A DNA stretch of 64,000 nt from the NCBI RefSeq assembly GCF_038050375.1, contig NZ_CP150886.1, positions 496,001 through 560,000 on the forward strand, given 5' to 3'. Below the pieces are notes generated by a model that was not told the origin of the DNA, searched no databases, and worked only from the letters and a program-made list of their open reading frames with translations. Below are positions 12,001-19,678 of the stretch, piece by piece. Numbering within the stretch: position 1 is the first letter of the stretch; each line of letters opens with the position of its first letter. The translations under genes were made by a program, and so were the position numbers. The stretch comes from Okeanomitos corallinicola TIOX110. GTDB taxonomy: Bacteria > Cyanobacteriota > Cyanobacteriia > Cyanobacteriales > Nostocaceae.

Positions 12001-14851
12001 CAGGCAGCATATAATCAGGCAACCTGTCTTTGAGGAATTGACGAAGAGTATTCACACTCAAACTCTGTGGATTTTGGCCGACAATATAAGCAACCAAACG
12101 TTTATCACCAGGTGTATCTTCCCGCACCATCACACAACAAGCTTGGACATCCTCTGATTGACTTAACATCGCCTCAATTTCACCCAATTCAATCCGGAAA
12201 CCCCGGATTTTTACCTGATTGTCAATTCTACCCAAATACTCCAAATCACCATCGGGTAAATACTTAGCTAAATCACCCGTCTTATACAGAACATTCCCAG
12301 AATCTGACAACCACGGATGGGGAATAAATCTTTCCTCAGTCAACTCAGAACGGTTTAAATAACCACGAGTCACACCCGCACCACCAACATACATTTCCCC
12401 AGGAACACCCACAGGGACAATCCGCAAATACTGGTCTAAAACATAAACCTGTAAATCAGGAATAGGACGACCAATTACACTTCCACTACGACCTAAATCA
12501 TCCTGACTCAAAGGACGATAAGTAACGTGTACAGTAGTTTCCGTAATTCCATACATATTCACCAACTGCGGTGATTTATCACCATGACGCTCAAACCAAG
12601 GTTGTAAACTATTAATGTCCAGACTTTCACCACCAAAAATCACCAACCGCAGATTTAAAGCTTGAGCATGATTTCTAGACTCTTCTACAGCAATTAACTG
12701 ACTAAAAGCCGAAGGTGTCTGATTGAGAACAGTCACTTTTTCATCAGATAACAACTGATAAAAAGACTCAGGAGAACGAGTTACTAAATAAGGTACAACT
12801 ACCAGTTTTCCACCGTATAGTAAAGCACCCCAAATTTCCCACACTGAGAAGTCAAAAGCATAGGAATGGAACAGAGTCCATACATCTTCAGAATTAAAAT
12901 TATACCAAGATTGTGTAGCTGCAAACAGACGAGTCACATTACAGTGCTTGACTAACACACCTTTGGGAGTTCCTGTAGAACCAGAAGTATAAATCACATA
13001 AGCTAAATTTGCATTATTTACTTCCGTGACTGGATTCTCACAACTACACTGAGAAATTAAATTCCAGTTAGTATCTAAGTAAACTGCTTTAGCTGTATTT
13101 TCCGGTAATTTATTTACTAGATACTCTTGAGTAACCAGTGTATAAACTTGAGCATCTTGTAAAATAAAGTGCAGACGTTCTTGGGGATACTCAGGGTCTA
13201 AGGGAACATACGCAGCACCCGCTTTCAATATTCCCAAAATACCTATCATCATTTCTAGGGAACGTTCTACACAAATTCCCACCAAAGTATCAGGTTTCAC
13301 ACCCAAAGAAATTAAATAATTTGCTAATTGATTAGCTTTTTGATTTAATTCAAAATAAGTTAATTGTTGATTTTCATAAACTACTGTAATTGCATCAGGA
13401 GTTTTATTAACTTGTGATTCAAATAATTGATGAATACATTCATTAACAGAAAAATCTATATTTTTTTGATTACAGTCAATTAATAACTGTTGTGTTTCTG
13501 CTGTTGTTAAAAGTGGTAATTCCTTAATGATGATATGAGGATTTTTTACTATTGCAACTAACAAAGTTTGCAAGTGTCCTAACATTCTATTGATAGTATC
13601 ATCCTCAAATCTACTGCTATCATAACTTACTCTCAACCATAACCTGTCACCAGGTCCAGCGGCAATTACTAAAGGAAAATTAGTATGTGCAATTCCTCGG
13701 AAATTCTCTACTTTTAAATTACCATCATCTTCTCCAGCAGCATCAAGAGGGTAATTTTCAAAGACAACTAAACTATCAAATAACCCATTACCTCTAGGAA
13801 CATCACTCCATCCTTGAATTTCTACCAACGAACAATAAGAATACTGTTCACTTTCTACCTGTTGCTGTTGTAAATTTTTTAACAAACTTAAAACATCACT
13901 ATTTTCATTAATTTTAACTCTTACAGGTAAGGTATTAATAAATAAACCCACCATTGATTCTACATCAGGTAAAGATGGAGGACGACCAGAAACAGTAGAA
14001 CCAAAAACTATATCATGTTCTTGACTATAACGAGATAATAACAAACTCCAAATACCTTGGAGAAGATTATTCATTGTCAACTTATGTTTTTTGACAAATT
14101 CTGTTAATGCTATGGTTTTTTCATCTGTCAAAAAAACAACTTTTTCTAAATAACCATTGTCTTGTTTTGAAGATGAAAATAATTTATCTACAACTAACGG
14201 AGTTGGTGCGCTAAAACCTTGTAATTGTTGCTGCCAAAATTCCTGTGCTAAATCTTTTTTCTGTTGTTTTAACCAAGCAATATAATTACGATATTTAACA
14301 GCAGGTTTTAATTTTAAAGTTACTCCATCTATAATTGCTTGATAAAATGCAAATAAATCTTTAAAAACTATGGGTAAAGACCAACCATCAAGTAATATAT
14401 GATGATGACACCAAATAAATTGATATTTATTTTCAGCTAATTGTAGTAAATATAATCTGATTAATGGTGCTTGAGCAAGTTGGAAATCTTTTTTACTTTC
14501 TGCAACTAAAAATTCCTCTAATTGCTCTTTTTGCTCTGGTTGTGATAACTCTCTCCAGTCTTGGAAATCAATATTAATATCTACCTGTTTATAAACTATC
14601 TGTACAGGTTGATTGACAGATTCCCACATAAATGCAGTTCTAAAAATAGCATGACGATTTACCACTTGTTGCCATGCTTTTTCAAATGCTTTTACATTTA
14701 TATCACCATTAAATGTAAAGGTAATTTGTTCAAAATATACTCCCTCTTCTGGTGCATATAAACTTTCAAATAACATCCCTTCTTGCATTGGTGACAAGGG
14801 ATAAATATCTTCAATATTTTGGCGGTTGGTTTTGTTAAGTTCTAGTTTCAT
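1..14851 (-). CDS. NRPS, modules 6-9 plus thioesterase (C-terminus cut by window edge)
   Basis: Terminal synthetase of the lipopeptide line. The start is the ATG at 14851, followed directly by a condensation domain of the type that accepts a D-residue (IEDIYPLSPMQEGML), which fits the epimerase ending the upstream protein. Frame was checked at five anchors (residues about 663, 1730, 2797, 4314 and 4796). Order: C-A-PCP (pocket near residue 664, Thr), C-A-PCP (near 1736, Pro-like), C-A-PCP-E (near 2801, Leu; epimerase HHLVVDG near 3324), C-A-PCP (near 4318, Thr), thioesterase with GHSFGG near 4798. GrsA-style codes: DFWNIGMVH, DAHFIAHVV, DAWFLGNVV, DFWNIGMVH. PCPs show LGGHSLLATQ or LGGDSILSIQ. 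It starts 12 bases after the previous stop, so it is cotranscribed. The thioesterase should release or cyclise the chain. The last residues lie outside the window. Confidence 0.95.
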   Translation of the reverse strand, partial: MKLELNKTNRQNIEDIYPLSPMQEGMLFESLYAPEEGVYFEQITFTFNGDINVKAFEKAWQQVVNRHAIFRTAFMWESVNQPVQIVYKQVDINIDFQDWRELSQPEQKEQLEEFLVAESKKDFQLAQAPLIRLYLLQLAENKYQFIWCHHHILLDGWSLPIVFKDLFAFYQAIIDGVTLKLKPAVKYRNYIAWLKQQKKDLAQEFWQQQLQGFSAPTPLVVDKLFSSSKQDNGYLEKVVFLTDEKTIALTEFVKKHKLTMNNLLQGIWSLLLSRYSQEHDIVFGSTVSGRPPSLPDVESMVGLFINTLPVRVKINENSDVLSLLKNLQQQQVESEQYSYCSLVEIQGWSDVPRGNGLFDSLVVFENYPLDAAGEDDGNLKVENFRGIAHTNFPLVIAAGPGDRLWLRVSYDSSRFEDDTINRMLGHLQTLLVAIVKNPHIIIKELPLLTTAETQQLLIDCNQKNIDFSVNECIHQLFESQVNKTPDAITVVYENQQLTYFELNQKANQLANYLISLGVKPDTLVGICVERSLEMMIGILGILKAGAAYVPLDPEYPQERLHFILQDAQVYTLVTQEYLVNKLPENTAKAVYLDTNWNLISQCSCENPVTEVNNANLAYVIYTSGSTGTPKGVLVKHCNVTRLFAATQSWYNFNSEDVWTLFHSYAFDFSVWEIWGALLYGGKLVVVPYLVTRSPESFYQLLSDEKVTVLNQTPSAFSQLIAVEESRNHAQALNLRLVIFGGESLDINSLQPWFERHGDKSPQLVNMYGITETTVHVTYRPLSQDDLGRSGSVIGRPIPDLQVYVLDQYLRIVPVGVPGEMYVGGAGVTRGYLNRSELTEERFIPHPWLSDSGNVLYKTGDLAKYLPDGDLEYLGRIDNQVKIRGFRIELGEIEAMLSQSEDVQACCVMVREDTPGDKRLVAYIVGQNPQSLSVNTLRQFLKDRLPDYMLPGAFVVLDALPLTANGKIDRRALPSPSINTEGENKYVAPRTATEEILVMIWSQVLKVERVGIYDNFFALGGHSLLATQLISRIRSSFQIELPLRNLFTTATLAELGELIQQQQQQKADITYTPILPRAAEEELQLSYAQQRLWFLDQLEPNSSSYNIPIGLRLQGKLEIAALEKSFTEIINRHQALRTNFIAGNGTAAQIIHTAKSWKISLIDLLNLSPQAQEKKVQELVTDQGINPFNLANESLIRATLIVLSETEYILSICIHHIVADGWSMGVFIDELMALYNAYIQGQESPLEALQIQYADFAIWQRNWLQGEVLDRQLNYWEKQLKTAPTFLELPTDRPRPAVQTFAGAYQEFTLSAELTDKLTKLSQQYGVTLFMTLLAGFKTLLFRYTGQTDILVGSPIANRHHREVEGLIGFFVNTLVLRTDISGNPKFNELLTRIRSTALSAYTHQDLPFEMLVEILQPERDLSHSPLFQVMFILQNAPMSEIELTGLTVNSLAIETATAKFDLTLSMKNTATELVGVWEYNTDLFDSSTITRMTSHFVNLLEAIVVNPQEQINQLPFLNPEEKQQLLVAWNDTEKAYPHEQCLHQLFEEQVKTTPDFIAVEFGEQQLTYQQLNSRANQLANYLISLGVKADVVVGICVQRSLEMIVGILAILKAGGAYLPLDPEYPIERLQFMVEDANIPVLITQTSLKSQFNQYQGHTICVDTDLSVISQYSEENTNPQVKSENLGYVIYTSGSTGKPKGVAMSQLALANLIFWHVDELKVTSEKRTLQFSPLSFDASFHEMFTAWHSGGTLVLITEEMRLDAVALLGFIEENRIHRLFIPFVGLQQIAEVAVSREFFTSHLQEIITAGEQLQITPSIAQWLSKLTNNCTLHNHYGPSETHVVTTYTLTGTVETWPLLPPIGRPIANTQVYILDKQLQPVPVGVPGELYIGGVALANGYLNRPELTAERFTINPFDENSRLYKTGDLVKYLPDGNIEFLGRIDNQVKIRGFRIELGEIEAVLSQYEDVEGCCAIAREDIPGDKRLVAYVVGANTLTSSNLRQFLQGKLPEYMLPTAFVILAEMPQTPSGKVDRRALPAPDVQSEITETYVAPRTATEEILTLIWAEVLKIERVGITDNFFELGGHSLLATQIVSRISSSFQIEIPLKNIFTAPTIEQQAQIIEQTQKKQTKTQKTPIKPRIEKTEIPLSYGQQRLWFIDKLEPNSASYNLPAALKLQGELSIEALEKSFQTIINKHESLRTNIKEIAGKPQQIIHQKTNWKISTIDIKALSIEQQQKETKAIINQQTNQLFNLEKDSLIRATLIKLTETENIFTLCMHHIISDGWSMGVFIEELVTIYNSYIQGKETELKPLPIQYADFAIWQRNWLQGEVLEQQINYWSKQLENAPTFLPLPTDRPRPAVQTFAGAYQEFTISKELTNELQKVSKEQGVTLFMTLLAAYNTLLYRYTGQTDILVGTPIANRNRKEIESLIGFFVNTLVLRTELSGNSKFSEILNKTRSTALSAYAHQDLPFEMLVEALEIERDLSHSPLFQAVFALQNAPISEIELTGLKTNLLPIETATAKFDLTLSIEQTETGLIGGWEYNTDLFDSSTINRMTGHFINLLSAIVENPQTEINQLPILTATEKQQLLIDWNKTETENKIEKTITQLFTEQVEKTPNAVAVVFENQQLTYSELNNKANQLAHYLISLGVKADILVGICVERSLEMIIGQLGILKAGASYLPIDPEYPTERIKFILEDTKINILLTQQNLKQKIQNNQTQTTCLDTEWEKINQQNQKNPHKEITSNHLAYVIYTSGSTGTPKGVEITHQGLTNLINWHQKQFKITTADKATQLAGTGFDAAVWETWPYLTAGATLHLVRKEILVSPEQLQKWLTENQITISFVPTPITQELLKLDWKKEKTKLRYLLTGGDKLTQNPTNKIPFQVINNYGPTENTVVTTSCILETQKQTSPSIGKPIDNTKVYILDSNLQPVPVGVAGELHIAGTGLARGYLNRPELTAEKFIPNPFDNGKTKLYKTGDLVRYLTDGNIEYLGRSDNQVKIRGFRIEIGEIETALNQNENVQTSVVVVREDKPGYKKLVAYIVSETKLKTKELRKYLKSKLPEYMIPSNFVYLENLPLTPNGKIDRRALPEPKTNTEIEKKYIAPKTEIETKLAEIWQQVLGIEKIGINDNFFELGGDSILSIQIIAKAKQQGIEITLKQLFANQTIGELAAVAGTIKTLEIEQVTVSGNFLLTPIQKWFLEQNRPETHHFNQAFLLTVPAEIDRNKIEKTWQEIINHHDALRLRFTETENQWKATHSEPIETFEIEYFDISEVTETEKTEIIETTADTLQASLDLESNLVKVGLFKLGENQPGRLLIIIHHLVVDGISWRILLEDLETGYQQLNQNQKIQLPAKTTSFKTWSEKLSEYAQTETLKSEIDYWVNKSNSAIKSIPVDKEGENTLSSTQNIAVSLNQKETTALLQEVPKAYKTQINDILLTALVLVLSKWTNSKSVLFNLEGHGREDILDGVEISRTIGWFTTMFPVVINIEKTEFNNLENTIKSVKEQLREIPNKGIGYGVLRYLSEDKSIKKQITKTPKAEISFNYLGQFTQTLNTSSLLSSADESSGQDQSSVGQRSNLLDINAIIAEEHLQINWTYSNNIHEKTTVEKIAQEFITALQEIITHCLEPENVGYTPSDFPLIKLKQPELDGVLGKLGKLNWQNIEDIYPLSPMQEGMLFESLYAPEGGVYFEQITCTFNGELNIKAFEKAWQKLVNRHSIFRTAFIWESLSQAVQVVYKQVDLGVEIRDWRELSEQQTEIETFLEEERKQGFKLDKIPLMRLYLLQLSDESYQFVWCHHHILLDGWSLPLVFKDLFEFYQEIIDGVETVNKPSLNYRNYIEWLQQQKQDAAQEFWQEKLSGFDAPTPLVVEKSLSSQKTQSEYKEEVVYLSVEKTNKATEFVRKHQLTMSNLVQGVWGLLLSRYSQENDVVFGSTVSGRPPSLPGVESMVGLFINTLPVRVQVSDDNNVLSLLKELQQQQVESEQFSYCSLVEIQGWSDVTRGTSLFDSLVVFENYPVDADTLDDDGGLQVENFRGIEHTNYPLTVISGPGEQLWVKVSYDNSRFDEGTINRMLGHFLTLLSAIVENSQGEINQLPILTATEEKQLLIDWNQTETEYPKDKCIHQLFEEQVEKTPDAVAVVFENQQLTYSELNNKANQLAHYLISLGVKADVLVGICVERSVEMIVGILGILKAGGAYVPLDPEYPQERLNFILEDAQVSVLVTQESLVDKLPENTAEVVYLDTGWNKISQSNQENPTTEVNTSNLAYVIYTSGSTGTPKGVLVKHCNVTRLFAATQSWYNFNSEDVWTLFHSYAFDFSVWEIWGALLYGGKLVVVPYLVTRSPESFYQLLSDEKVTVLNQTPSAFSQLIAVEESRNHAQALNLRLVIFGGESLDINSLQPWFERHGDKSPQLVNMYGITETTVHVTYRPLSQDDLGRSGSVIGRPIPDLQVYVLDQYLRIVPVGVPGEMYVGGAGVTRGYLNRSELTEERFIPHPWLSDSGNVLYKTGDLAKYLPDGDLEYLGRIDNQVKIRGFRIELGEIEAMLSQSEDVQACCVMVREDTPGDKRLVAYIVGQNPQSLSVNQLRQFLRDRLPDYMLPGAFVVLDAFPLTANGKIDRRALKAPEQRNSDTFVSPRNGVELQLVQIWSKVLKVDNVGVKDNFFDLGGHSLLAFHLMGQIKEQFGKDIPLAALFQSPTIEDLAIAIQQYTSSEWSPLVAIQPYGSQPPLFCIPGSGGFPFYFYNLARFLGEDQPFYSFQAQGEDGELVPMNKIEDVATRYIQAMQAVQPHGPYYLGGHSFGGKVAFEMAQQLFRQGEEIALVAILDTTAPKKSENPTEVDDATWLIDIAKSMQVAFAKDLEMDGESLRSLPLTEQLQYVLNYLHRLDLLPPNADTKYVNNLLQAYKANSTVEYVPQDFHPLPITLFRASEFVSAEQQTALPPEFLEDVS
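984..2030. repeat. Thr adenylation core duplication, copy 1 (A9)
   Basis: Near-identical to 11937-12983 at an offset of 10,953 bases. It spans the A domain from the TGTPKG motif (A3 core) to NGKIDRRAL (A10 core), so the whole substrate pocket is copied. A short patch at about 1070-1105 differs. Flanking sequence on both sides is clearly different. Confidence 0.95.
2225..7960. repeat. Long internal duplication, copy 1 (module 8 to start of A9)
   Basis: This stretch repeats at 25661-31396 with a constant offset of 23,436 bases. Most lines are base-for-base identical, including identical reverse-frame ORFs. The best-conserved part is 2225 to about 6890. About 6890-7140 diverges, then near-identity resumes to about 7960. 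It encodes part of a condensation domain, the Leu A domain, PCP, epimerase, the D-accepting C domain and the first part of the next A domain. A small cluster of differences lies at 5341-5375. Confidence 0.95.
11937..12983. repeat. Thr adenylation core duplication, copy 2 (A6)
   Basis: Partner of 984-2030. Both copies encode the Thr pocket code DFWNIGMVH. The duplication ends just before the A3 core and just after the A10 core. Confidence 0.95.
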
Positions 14852-14863
14852 AAAGTTCACAAA

Positions 14864-17800
14864 TCAAAGATTTTGTAATATTTGGTCTAATTCTGATTGG
14901 TCAAGGTCTATTAAAGGAAAATCTGTAGGTGTATAACCGGAATTTTCTGGATCTAAACAATGGGAAATAAGCTCTTGTAAAGTAGATAAAAATTCTTGGG
15001 CAATTTGTTCAATGGTTATTTGATGATGAATATTATTACTATATATCCAACTTATTTGTAATTGTTCCTCAGCGATGAAAGCATTCACCTCCAATAAAGC
15101 AGAACGTTGACTTGCTAAACTTTGTAATTCTCCACTTGATTCATTTGCAGGTGAGATCAAAGATGACGTATTCAATGTTTGAGTAAATTGTCCCAAGTAA
15201 TTGAAGTTTATCTCTGCTGTGGGTATTTTTGCTATTTGTTGTTTAATGTTTTCGTTTTCATCTTTACTCAAATAGCGCAATACACCATAGCCTATACCTT
15301 TATTGGGAATGGATCTTAGTTGTTCTTTAACTGATTTAATAACATTTTCTAGATTGTTTATTTTGGTTGTTTCTAGTTTTAAAACCACTGGAAATAAGGT
15401 TGTAAACCATCCTATTGTACGTGATAAATCTACACCTTCAATAATATCTTCTCTCCCATGTCCTTCTAAATTAAAGATTACTGATTTTGAGTTTGTCCAT
15501 TTACTCAATACCAATACTAAGGCAGTTAATAAGATATCATTAATTTGTGTTTTGTAAGCAGTGGGTACTTCTTGCAGTAGAGAAGTTGTTTCATCTGCTG
15601 TTAATGAGACGGAAACTATTTCCGCAGATGCAATCGTGTTTTCTCCTTTTGGTTTATCTACGGGAATATTTGAAACCTCGTTGTTTGATGTTTGTAACCA
15701 GTAAGCTAATTCGGATTTTAATTCTTCTGTTTGTGCATATTCTCTCAGGTGTTGACTCCAGTTTTTAAAGGATGTGGTTTTTGCAGGTAATTTTATTTTC
15801 TGATTTTGACTTAGTTGTTGATATCCTGTTTCTAAGTCTTCTAATAAAATTCGCCAAGATACTCCATCCACTACTAGGTGATGAATGACTATTAATAATC
15901 TCCCTGGTTTGTTTTCTCCTAGTTTAAATAATCCGACTTTGACTAGATGAGATTCTAAATCTAAACTGGCTTGGAGTTTGTTGGCTATATCTTCTATTAC
16001 TTGTGGTTGTTCTGTTTCTATTTTTTCTGATATGTCAAAATATTCTATTTTAAAACTTTCACTTGGTTCTGCATGGTTCGCTATCCATTCTTCATTTACT
16101 TTGGTAAATCTCAGTCTCAAAGCATCATGATGATTTAGCAGATATCGCCAAACTTGCTCTAATTTTTCTCTATCAATATCCGCTGGAACTGATAGTAAAA
16201 AGGCTTGATTGAAGTGATGTTTTTCTGATTGTGCTTGCTCAAAAAACCATTGTTGAATAGGTGTTAATGGTAATTTTCCCCTCACTATTCCTTGTTCTAT
16301 TTTTAGGGTTTTTGTTGTTCCCGCTACTGCTGCTAGTTCAGCTATGGTTTGATTACCAAATAGCTGTTTTAAGGTGATTTCTATGCCTGCTTGTTTGGCT
16401 TTGGCGATGATTTGAATACTTAGAATTGAGTCGCCACCCAATTCAAAGAAATTATCATTTATGCCTACTTTTTCTACTCCTAAAACCAATGCCCAAATTT
16501 CTACTAATTTAGCTTCTATTGGCGTATTTGGTGATACTAAATCTTCTTCTATTCCAGCGCGTGTTTCTGGTTCTGGAAGAGCGCGATTATCTATTTTACC
16601 GTTGCTTGTTAAGGGTAAACTTTCCAGATACACGAAGGTGCTAGGTATCATGTATTCTGGGAGTTTGTTTTTCAAATATTGCCGTAATTGACTGGTGGTG
16701 AGGGTTGTTTCTGCCTGGGCTACTATATAACCTACTAAGCGTTTTTTACCAGGTATATCTTCACGAGCAATCACACAAGATGCTTTTATTTCTTGATGTT
16801 GGTTGAGTACGGCTTCTATTTCTCCTAATTCAATCCGAAACCCCCGTATTTTTACTTGATTATCTATTCGCCCCAAGTATTCTATGTTGCCATCTGGCAA
16901 GTAACGAGCTAAGTCTCCGGTTTTATAGAGTTTAGTTTTGCCATTGTCAAAGGGGTTGGGTATAAATTTCTCTGCTGTTAATTCAGGACGGTTTAAATAA
17001 CCTCTTGCTAACCCTGCACCACCTATGTGTAGTTCTCCCGAACCCATGATGGGTACTGGTTGTAAATTCTGATCTAGAATGTATAATTGTGTATTTGCTA
17101 TTGGTCTGCCAATGGGAACTGAACCTGAAAAATGTTTTCCCCTGGGAACTTCGTAAATACAACAACCTACTACTGTTTCTGTTGGTCCATATTCATTGAC
17201 TAGCTTAGTTTCTGGGGCAAATTCTCGCCAGAAAGCAATATTTTCCGCTAATAGATTATCACCACCGATGATAAAGGATCTGGTTCTATTGGCTGCTTCT
17301 GTTGCTGGTATTTGCTGGTTGAGTAATTCTAAGTGAGCAGGTGTAATTTTAACTAAGCTTAAATCCGAGTGATGATGTAAAGCATGACTCAGGTTTTCGA
17401 CATCTTCACCTTGGGGGAGAATTTCTACCTGATTACCGACTAACAATGGTGAGAATAAACTGGTAATTGTCAGGTCAAAACCTAAAGGAGAATGAACTAT
17501 TGTTCCTGTTCCTGCTTTGACTTCATAAGCTTGGGTACACCAGCTTAGATAGTTAACAAGTCCTTGATGGGGAATTAATGTTCCTTTGGGTTTACCTGTA
17601 GAACCAGAAGTATAGATCACATAAGCCAGATGCTGGGAATTTGTTGCACTGACTGGGTTTTGGGTTTGTTGTGGTAGATTTGACCAATCAGCATCTAGAC
17701 AAATGACTTTGATCCCATCTGTGGATAAGTTGTGGGTTAAATGTTGCTGTGTTAAGAGTATGGTAGTTTGGGTATCGGCGAGGATAAAAGCTTTGCGTTC

Positions 17801-19675
17801 AGCGGGATAACTAGGATCAATTGGTACATAAGCACCACCAGCTTTGAATATTCCCAAAAGTCCAATTACCATTTCCACCGAACGCTCTACACATATTCCC
17901 ACTAAGGTATCTGCTTTGACTCCTAAAGATTGCAAGTGATGAGCTAATTGGTTAGCTTTGTTATTTAATTCTCTGTATGTTAATTGTTGATTTGCAAAGA
18001 CTACTGCGATCGCATCCGGTGTTTTTTCAACTTGTTCTGCAAATAATTCATGAATACATTTATCTTGTGGATATGCTTGGCAAGTGTTATTCCAATCTAC
18101 TAATATTTGATGGCGTTCAGTTGCACTCAACAATGGTAATTCAGAAACTTTTGTTTGGGGATTTGTAGCGATCGCCCAAAGTAAGGTTTCAAAGTTTTTC
18201 GCTATGCGTGCAATTGTAGAAGCATCAAATAAATCACTACTGTAAGACCAAACCCCCTCTAAACCTCCATCTATTTCCCAATAGTTAACTTCTAGGTCAA
18301 ACCGAGATTTTAAATCTAGGGGTAAAGACATATTTTCAATAGTTAACCCAGGCAAATTAGAAGCAGACATGGGTGCATTTTGCAGGGCAAAAACTACCTG
18401 TACTAAAGGATTTCTACTTAAATCTCGGACTGGGTGTAATTTATCTACTAAGGTTTCAAAGGGTAAGTCTTGATGGCTATAGGCTGACAGTGTAGTTGTC
18501 CGCATTTGGGCTAAAAATTCTGCAAAGGTGGGATTTTTTGATAAGTCACCTCGCAAAACTAAAGTGTTAACAAAAAAGCCCATGATTTTTTCTAAAGCTA
18601 AATTATTGCGGTTAGCAATGGGAGAACCAACTACTAAATCTAACTGTCCACTATAACGAGAAACTAAAACTATAAAAGCTGATAGTAAAGTAATAAATAA
18701 AGTAACATCAAATTCCTGGCTGAACTTTTTCAATTGTTGGCTGAGTTCGCTATCTAGCTTAAATCTTGCCATTCCCCCTTGAAAAGTTTGGACTGGAGGT
18801 CTAGGGCGATCGCATGGCAATTCTAACACTGAAGGTACACCCTCTAACTGTTTTTGCCAATAATTAATTTGACGTTCTAAAACCGCATCAGTTAACCATT
18901 GACGTTGCCACACGGCAAAATCTGCGTATTGAATTTGTAACTCAGGCAGTGGGGAAGGTAAGCCTTGAGAAAATGCAGTATATAGTTGAGATAATTCACT
19001 AAAAAAGATATTTAAAGACCAACCATCATAAATAATATGGTGCATCTTAATCAGCAATACATATTCCTGAGCTTGTAATTGTAAAAGGACAAATTCTACC
19101 AAGGGTCCAACAGCCAGATCCACTGGTGTAGATGCTAAAGAAATACCAATTTCTCTAATTTGCTCAGTTTGTTCCTGTTCACTTAACCCTTGTAAATTCT
19201 GAATTGGTAAAGTTAAACCCGTGGGTGGAGCTATTAACTGAATCGGACTATCATCCATCGTGGGAAAAGAAGTTCTTAACACCTCATGCCGGTTCAGCAA
19301 TTCACTCAGACTTGTTTCTAAAGCAACTACATCAACTGCACCTTGTAAATACAAAGCTTCCAACATATTGTAAGCAGTGCTATCAGGCTGTATCTGTTGT
19401 ACTACCCATAATCTTTGTTGAGCAAAAGACAAAGGTAAATTACCATCTCTGGGAGCTTTAGAAATAGCCAAACCATCAGCGCGGTTTTGTTCTTGGTCGT
19501 GCTTTAAATCTTGTAAAAAAGCGATAATTTCCTGTTTACGCTGACCAATTTCCTTACTAATAGTAGGAGTTAAAGCCCCTGGGGGAGCTTGACAACGGAG
19601 GCGATCGCCATCAGTCTCTAGGTTAATCTTTAACTTTTTCAGTTGGCTGATAAATTCAAAGGTGCTGTTAGTCAT
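14864..19675 (-). CDS. NRPS, module 5 (C-A-PCP-E), predicted D-Asn
   Basis: Single-module peptide synthetase of 1603 residues. Residues 1-55 form a TubC-like N-terminal docking domain. Then come a condensation domain (HHIIYDGWS near residue 215), an adenylation domain (YTSGSTGKPKG, pocket FDLTITS near 733), a PCP (DNFFELGGDSILSIQ near 1079) and an epimerase (HHLVVDGVSW near 1264). I read the pocket code as DLTKIGEVG, the well-known Asn code, so the product is D-Asn after epimerisation. The gene starts 3 bases after the stop of the larger synthetase and ends 12 bases before the next start, a tight operon. The docking domain and the terminal epimerase agree with the D-accepting condensation domain that opens the next protein. 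HIP1 sites occur here (about 18000, 18168, 18806, 19601), unlike much of the neighbouring synthetase. Confidence 0.95.
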   Translation of the reverse strand: MTNSTFEFISQLKKLKINLETDGDRLRCQAPPGALTPTISKEIGQRKQEIIAFLQDLKHDQEQNRADGLAISKAPRDGNLPLSFAQQRLWVVQQIQPDSTAYNMLEALYLQGAVDVVALETSLSELLNRHEVLRTSFPTMDDSPIQLIAPPTGLTLPIQNLQGLSEQEQTEQIREIGISLASTPVDLAVGPLVEFVLLQLQAQEYVLLIKMHHIIYDGWSLNIFFSELSQLYTAFSQGLPSPLPELQIQYADFAVWQRQWLTDAVLERQINYWQKQLEGVPSVLELPCDRPRPPVQTFQGGMARFKLDSELSQQLKKFSQEFDVTLFITLLSAFIVLVSRYSGQLDLVVGSPIANRNNLALEKIMGFFVNTLVLRGDLSKNPTFAEFLAQMRTTTLSAYSHQDLPFETLVDKLHPVRDLSRNPLVQVVFALQNAPMSASNLPGLTIENMSLPLDLKSRFDLEVNYWEIDGGLEGVWSYSSDLFDASTIARIAKNFETLLWAIATNPQTKVSELPLLSATERHQILVDWNNTCQAYPQDKCIHELFAEQVEKTPDAIAVVFANQQLTYRELNNKANQLAHHLQSLGVKADTLVGICVERSVEMVIGLLGIFKAGGAYVPIDPSYPAERKAFILADTQTTILLTQQHLTHNLSTDGIKVICLDADWSNLPQQTQNPVSATNSQHLAYVIYTSGSTGKPKGTLIPHQGLVNYLSWCTQAYEVKAGTGTIVHSPLGFDLTITSLFSPLLVGNQVEILPQGEDVENLSHALHHHSDLSLVKITPAHLELLNQQIPATEAANRTRSFIIGGDNLLAENIAFWREFAPETKLVNEYGPTETVVGCCIYEVPRGKHFSGSVPIGRPIANTQLYILDQNLQPVPIMGSGELHIGGAGLARGYLNRPELTAEKFIPNPFDNGKTKLYKTGDLARYLPDGNIEYLGRIDNQVKIRGFRIELGEIEAVLNQHQEIKASCVIAREDIPGKKRLVGYIVAQAETTLTTSQLRQYLKNKLPEYMIPSTFVYLESLPLTSNGKIDNRALPEPETRAGIEEDLVSPNTPIEAKLVEIWALVLGVEKVGINDNFFELGGDSILSIQIIAKAKQAGIEITLKQLFGNQTIAELAAVAGTTKTLKIEQGIVRGKLPLTPIQQWFFEQAQSEKHHFNQAFLLSVPADIDREKLEQVWRYLLNHHDALRLRFTKVNEEWIANHAEPSESFKIEYFDISEKIETEQPQVIEDIANKLQASLDLESHLVKVGLFKLGENKPGRLLIVIHHLVVDGVSWRILLEDLETGYQQLSQNQKIKLPAKTTSFKNWSQHLREYAQTEELKSELAYWLQTSNNEVSNIPVDKPKGENTIASAEIVSVSLTADETTSLLQEVPTAYKTQINDILLTALVLVLSKWTNSKSVIFNLEGHGREDIIEGVDLSRTIGWFTTLFPVVLKLETTKINNLENVIKSVKEQLRSIPNKGIGYGVLRYLSKDENENIKQQIAKIPTAEINFNYLGQFTQTLNTSSLISPANESSGELQSLASQRSALLEVNAFIAEEQLQISWIYSNNIHHQITIEQIAQEFLSTLQELISHCLDPENSGYTPTDFPLIDLDQSELDQILQNL

Positions 19676-19678
19676 TTC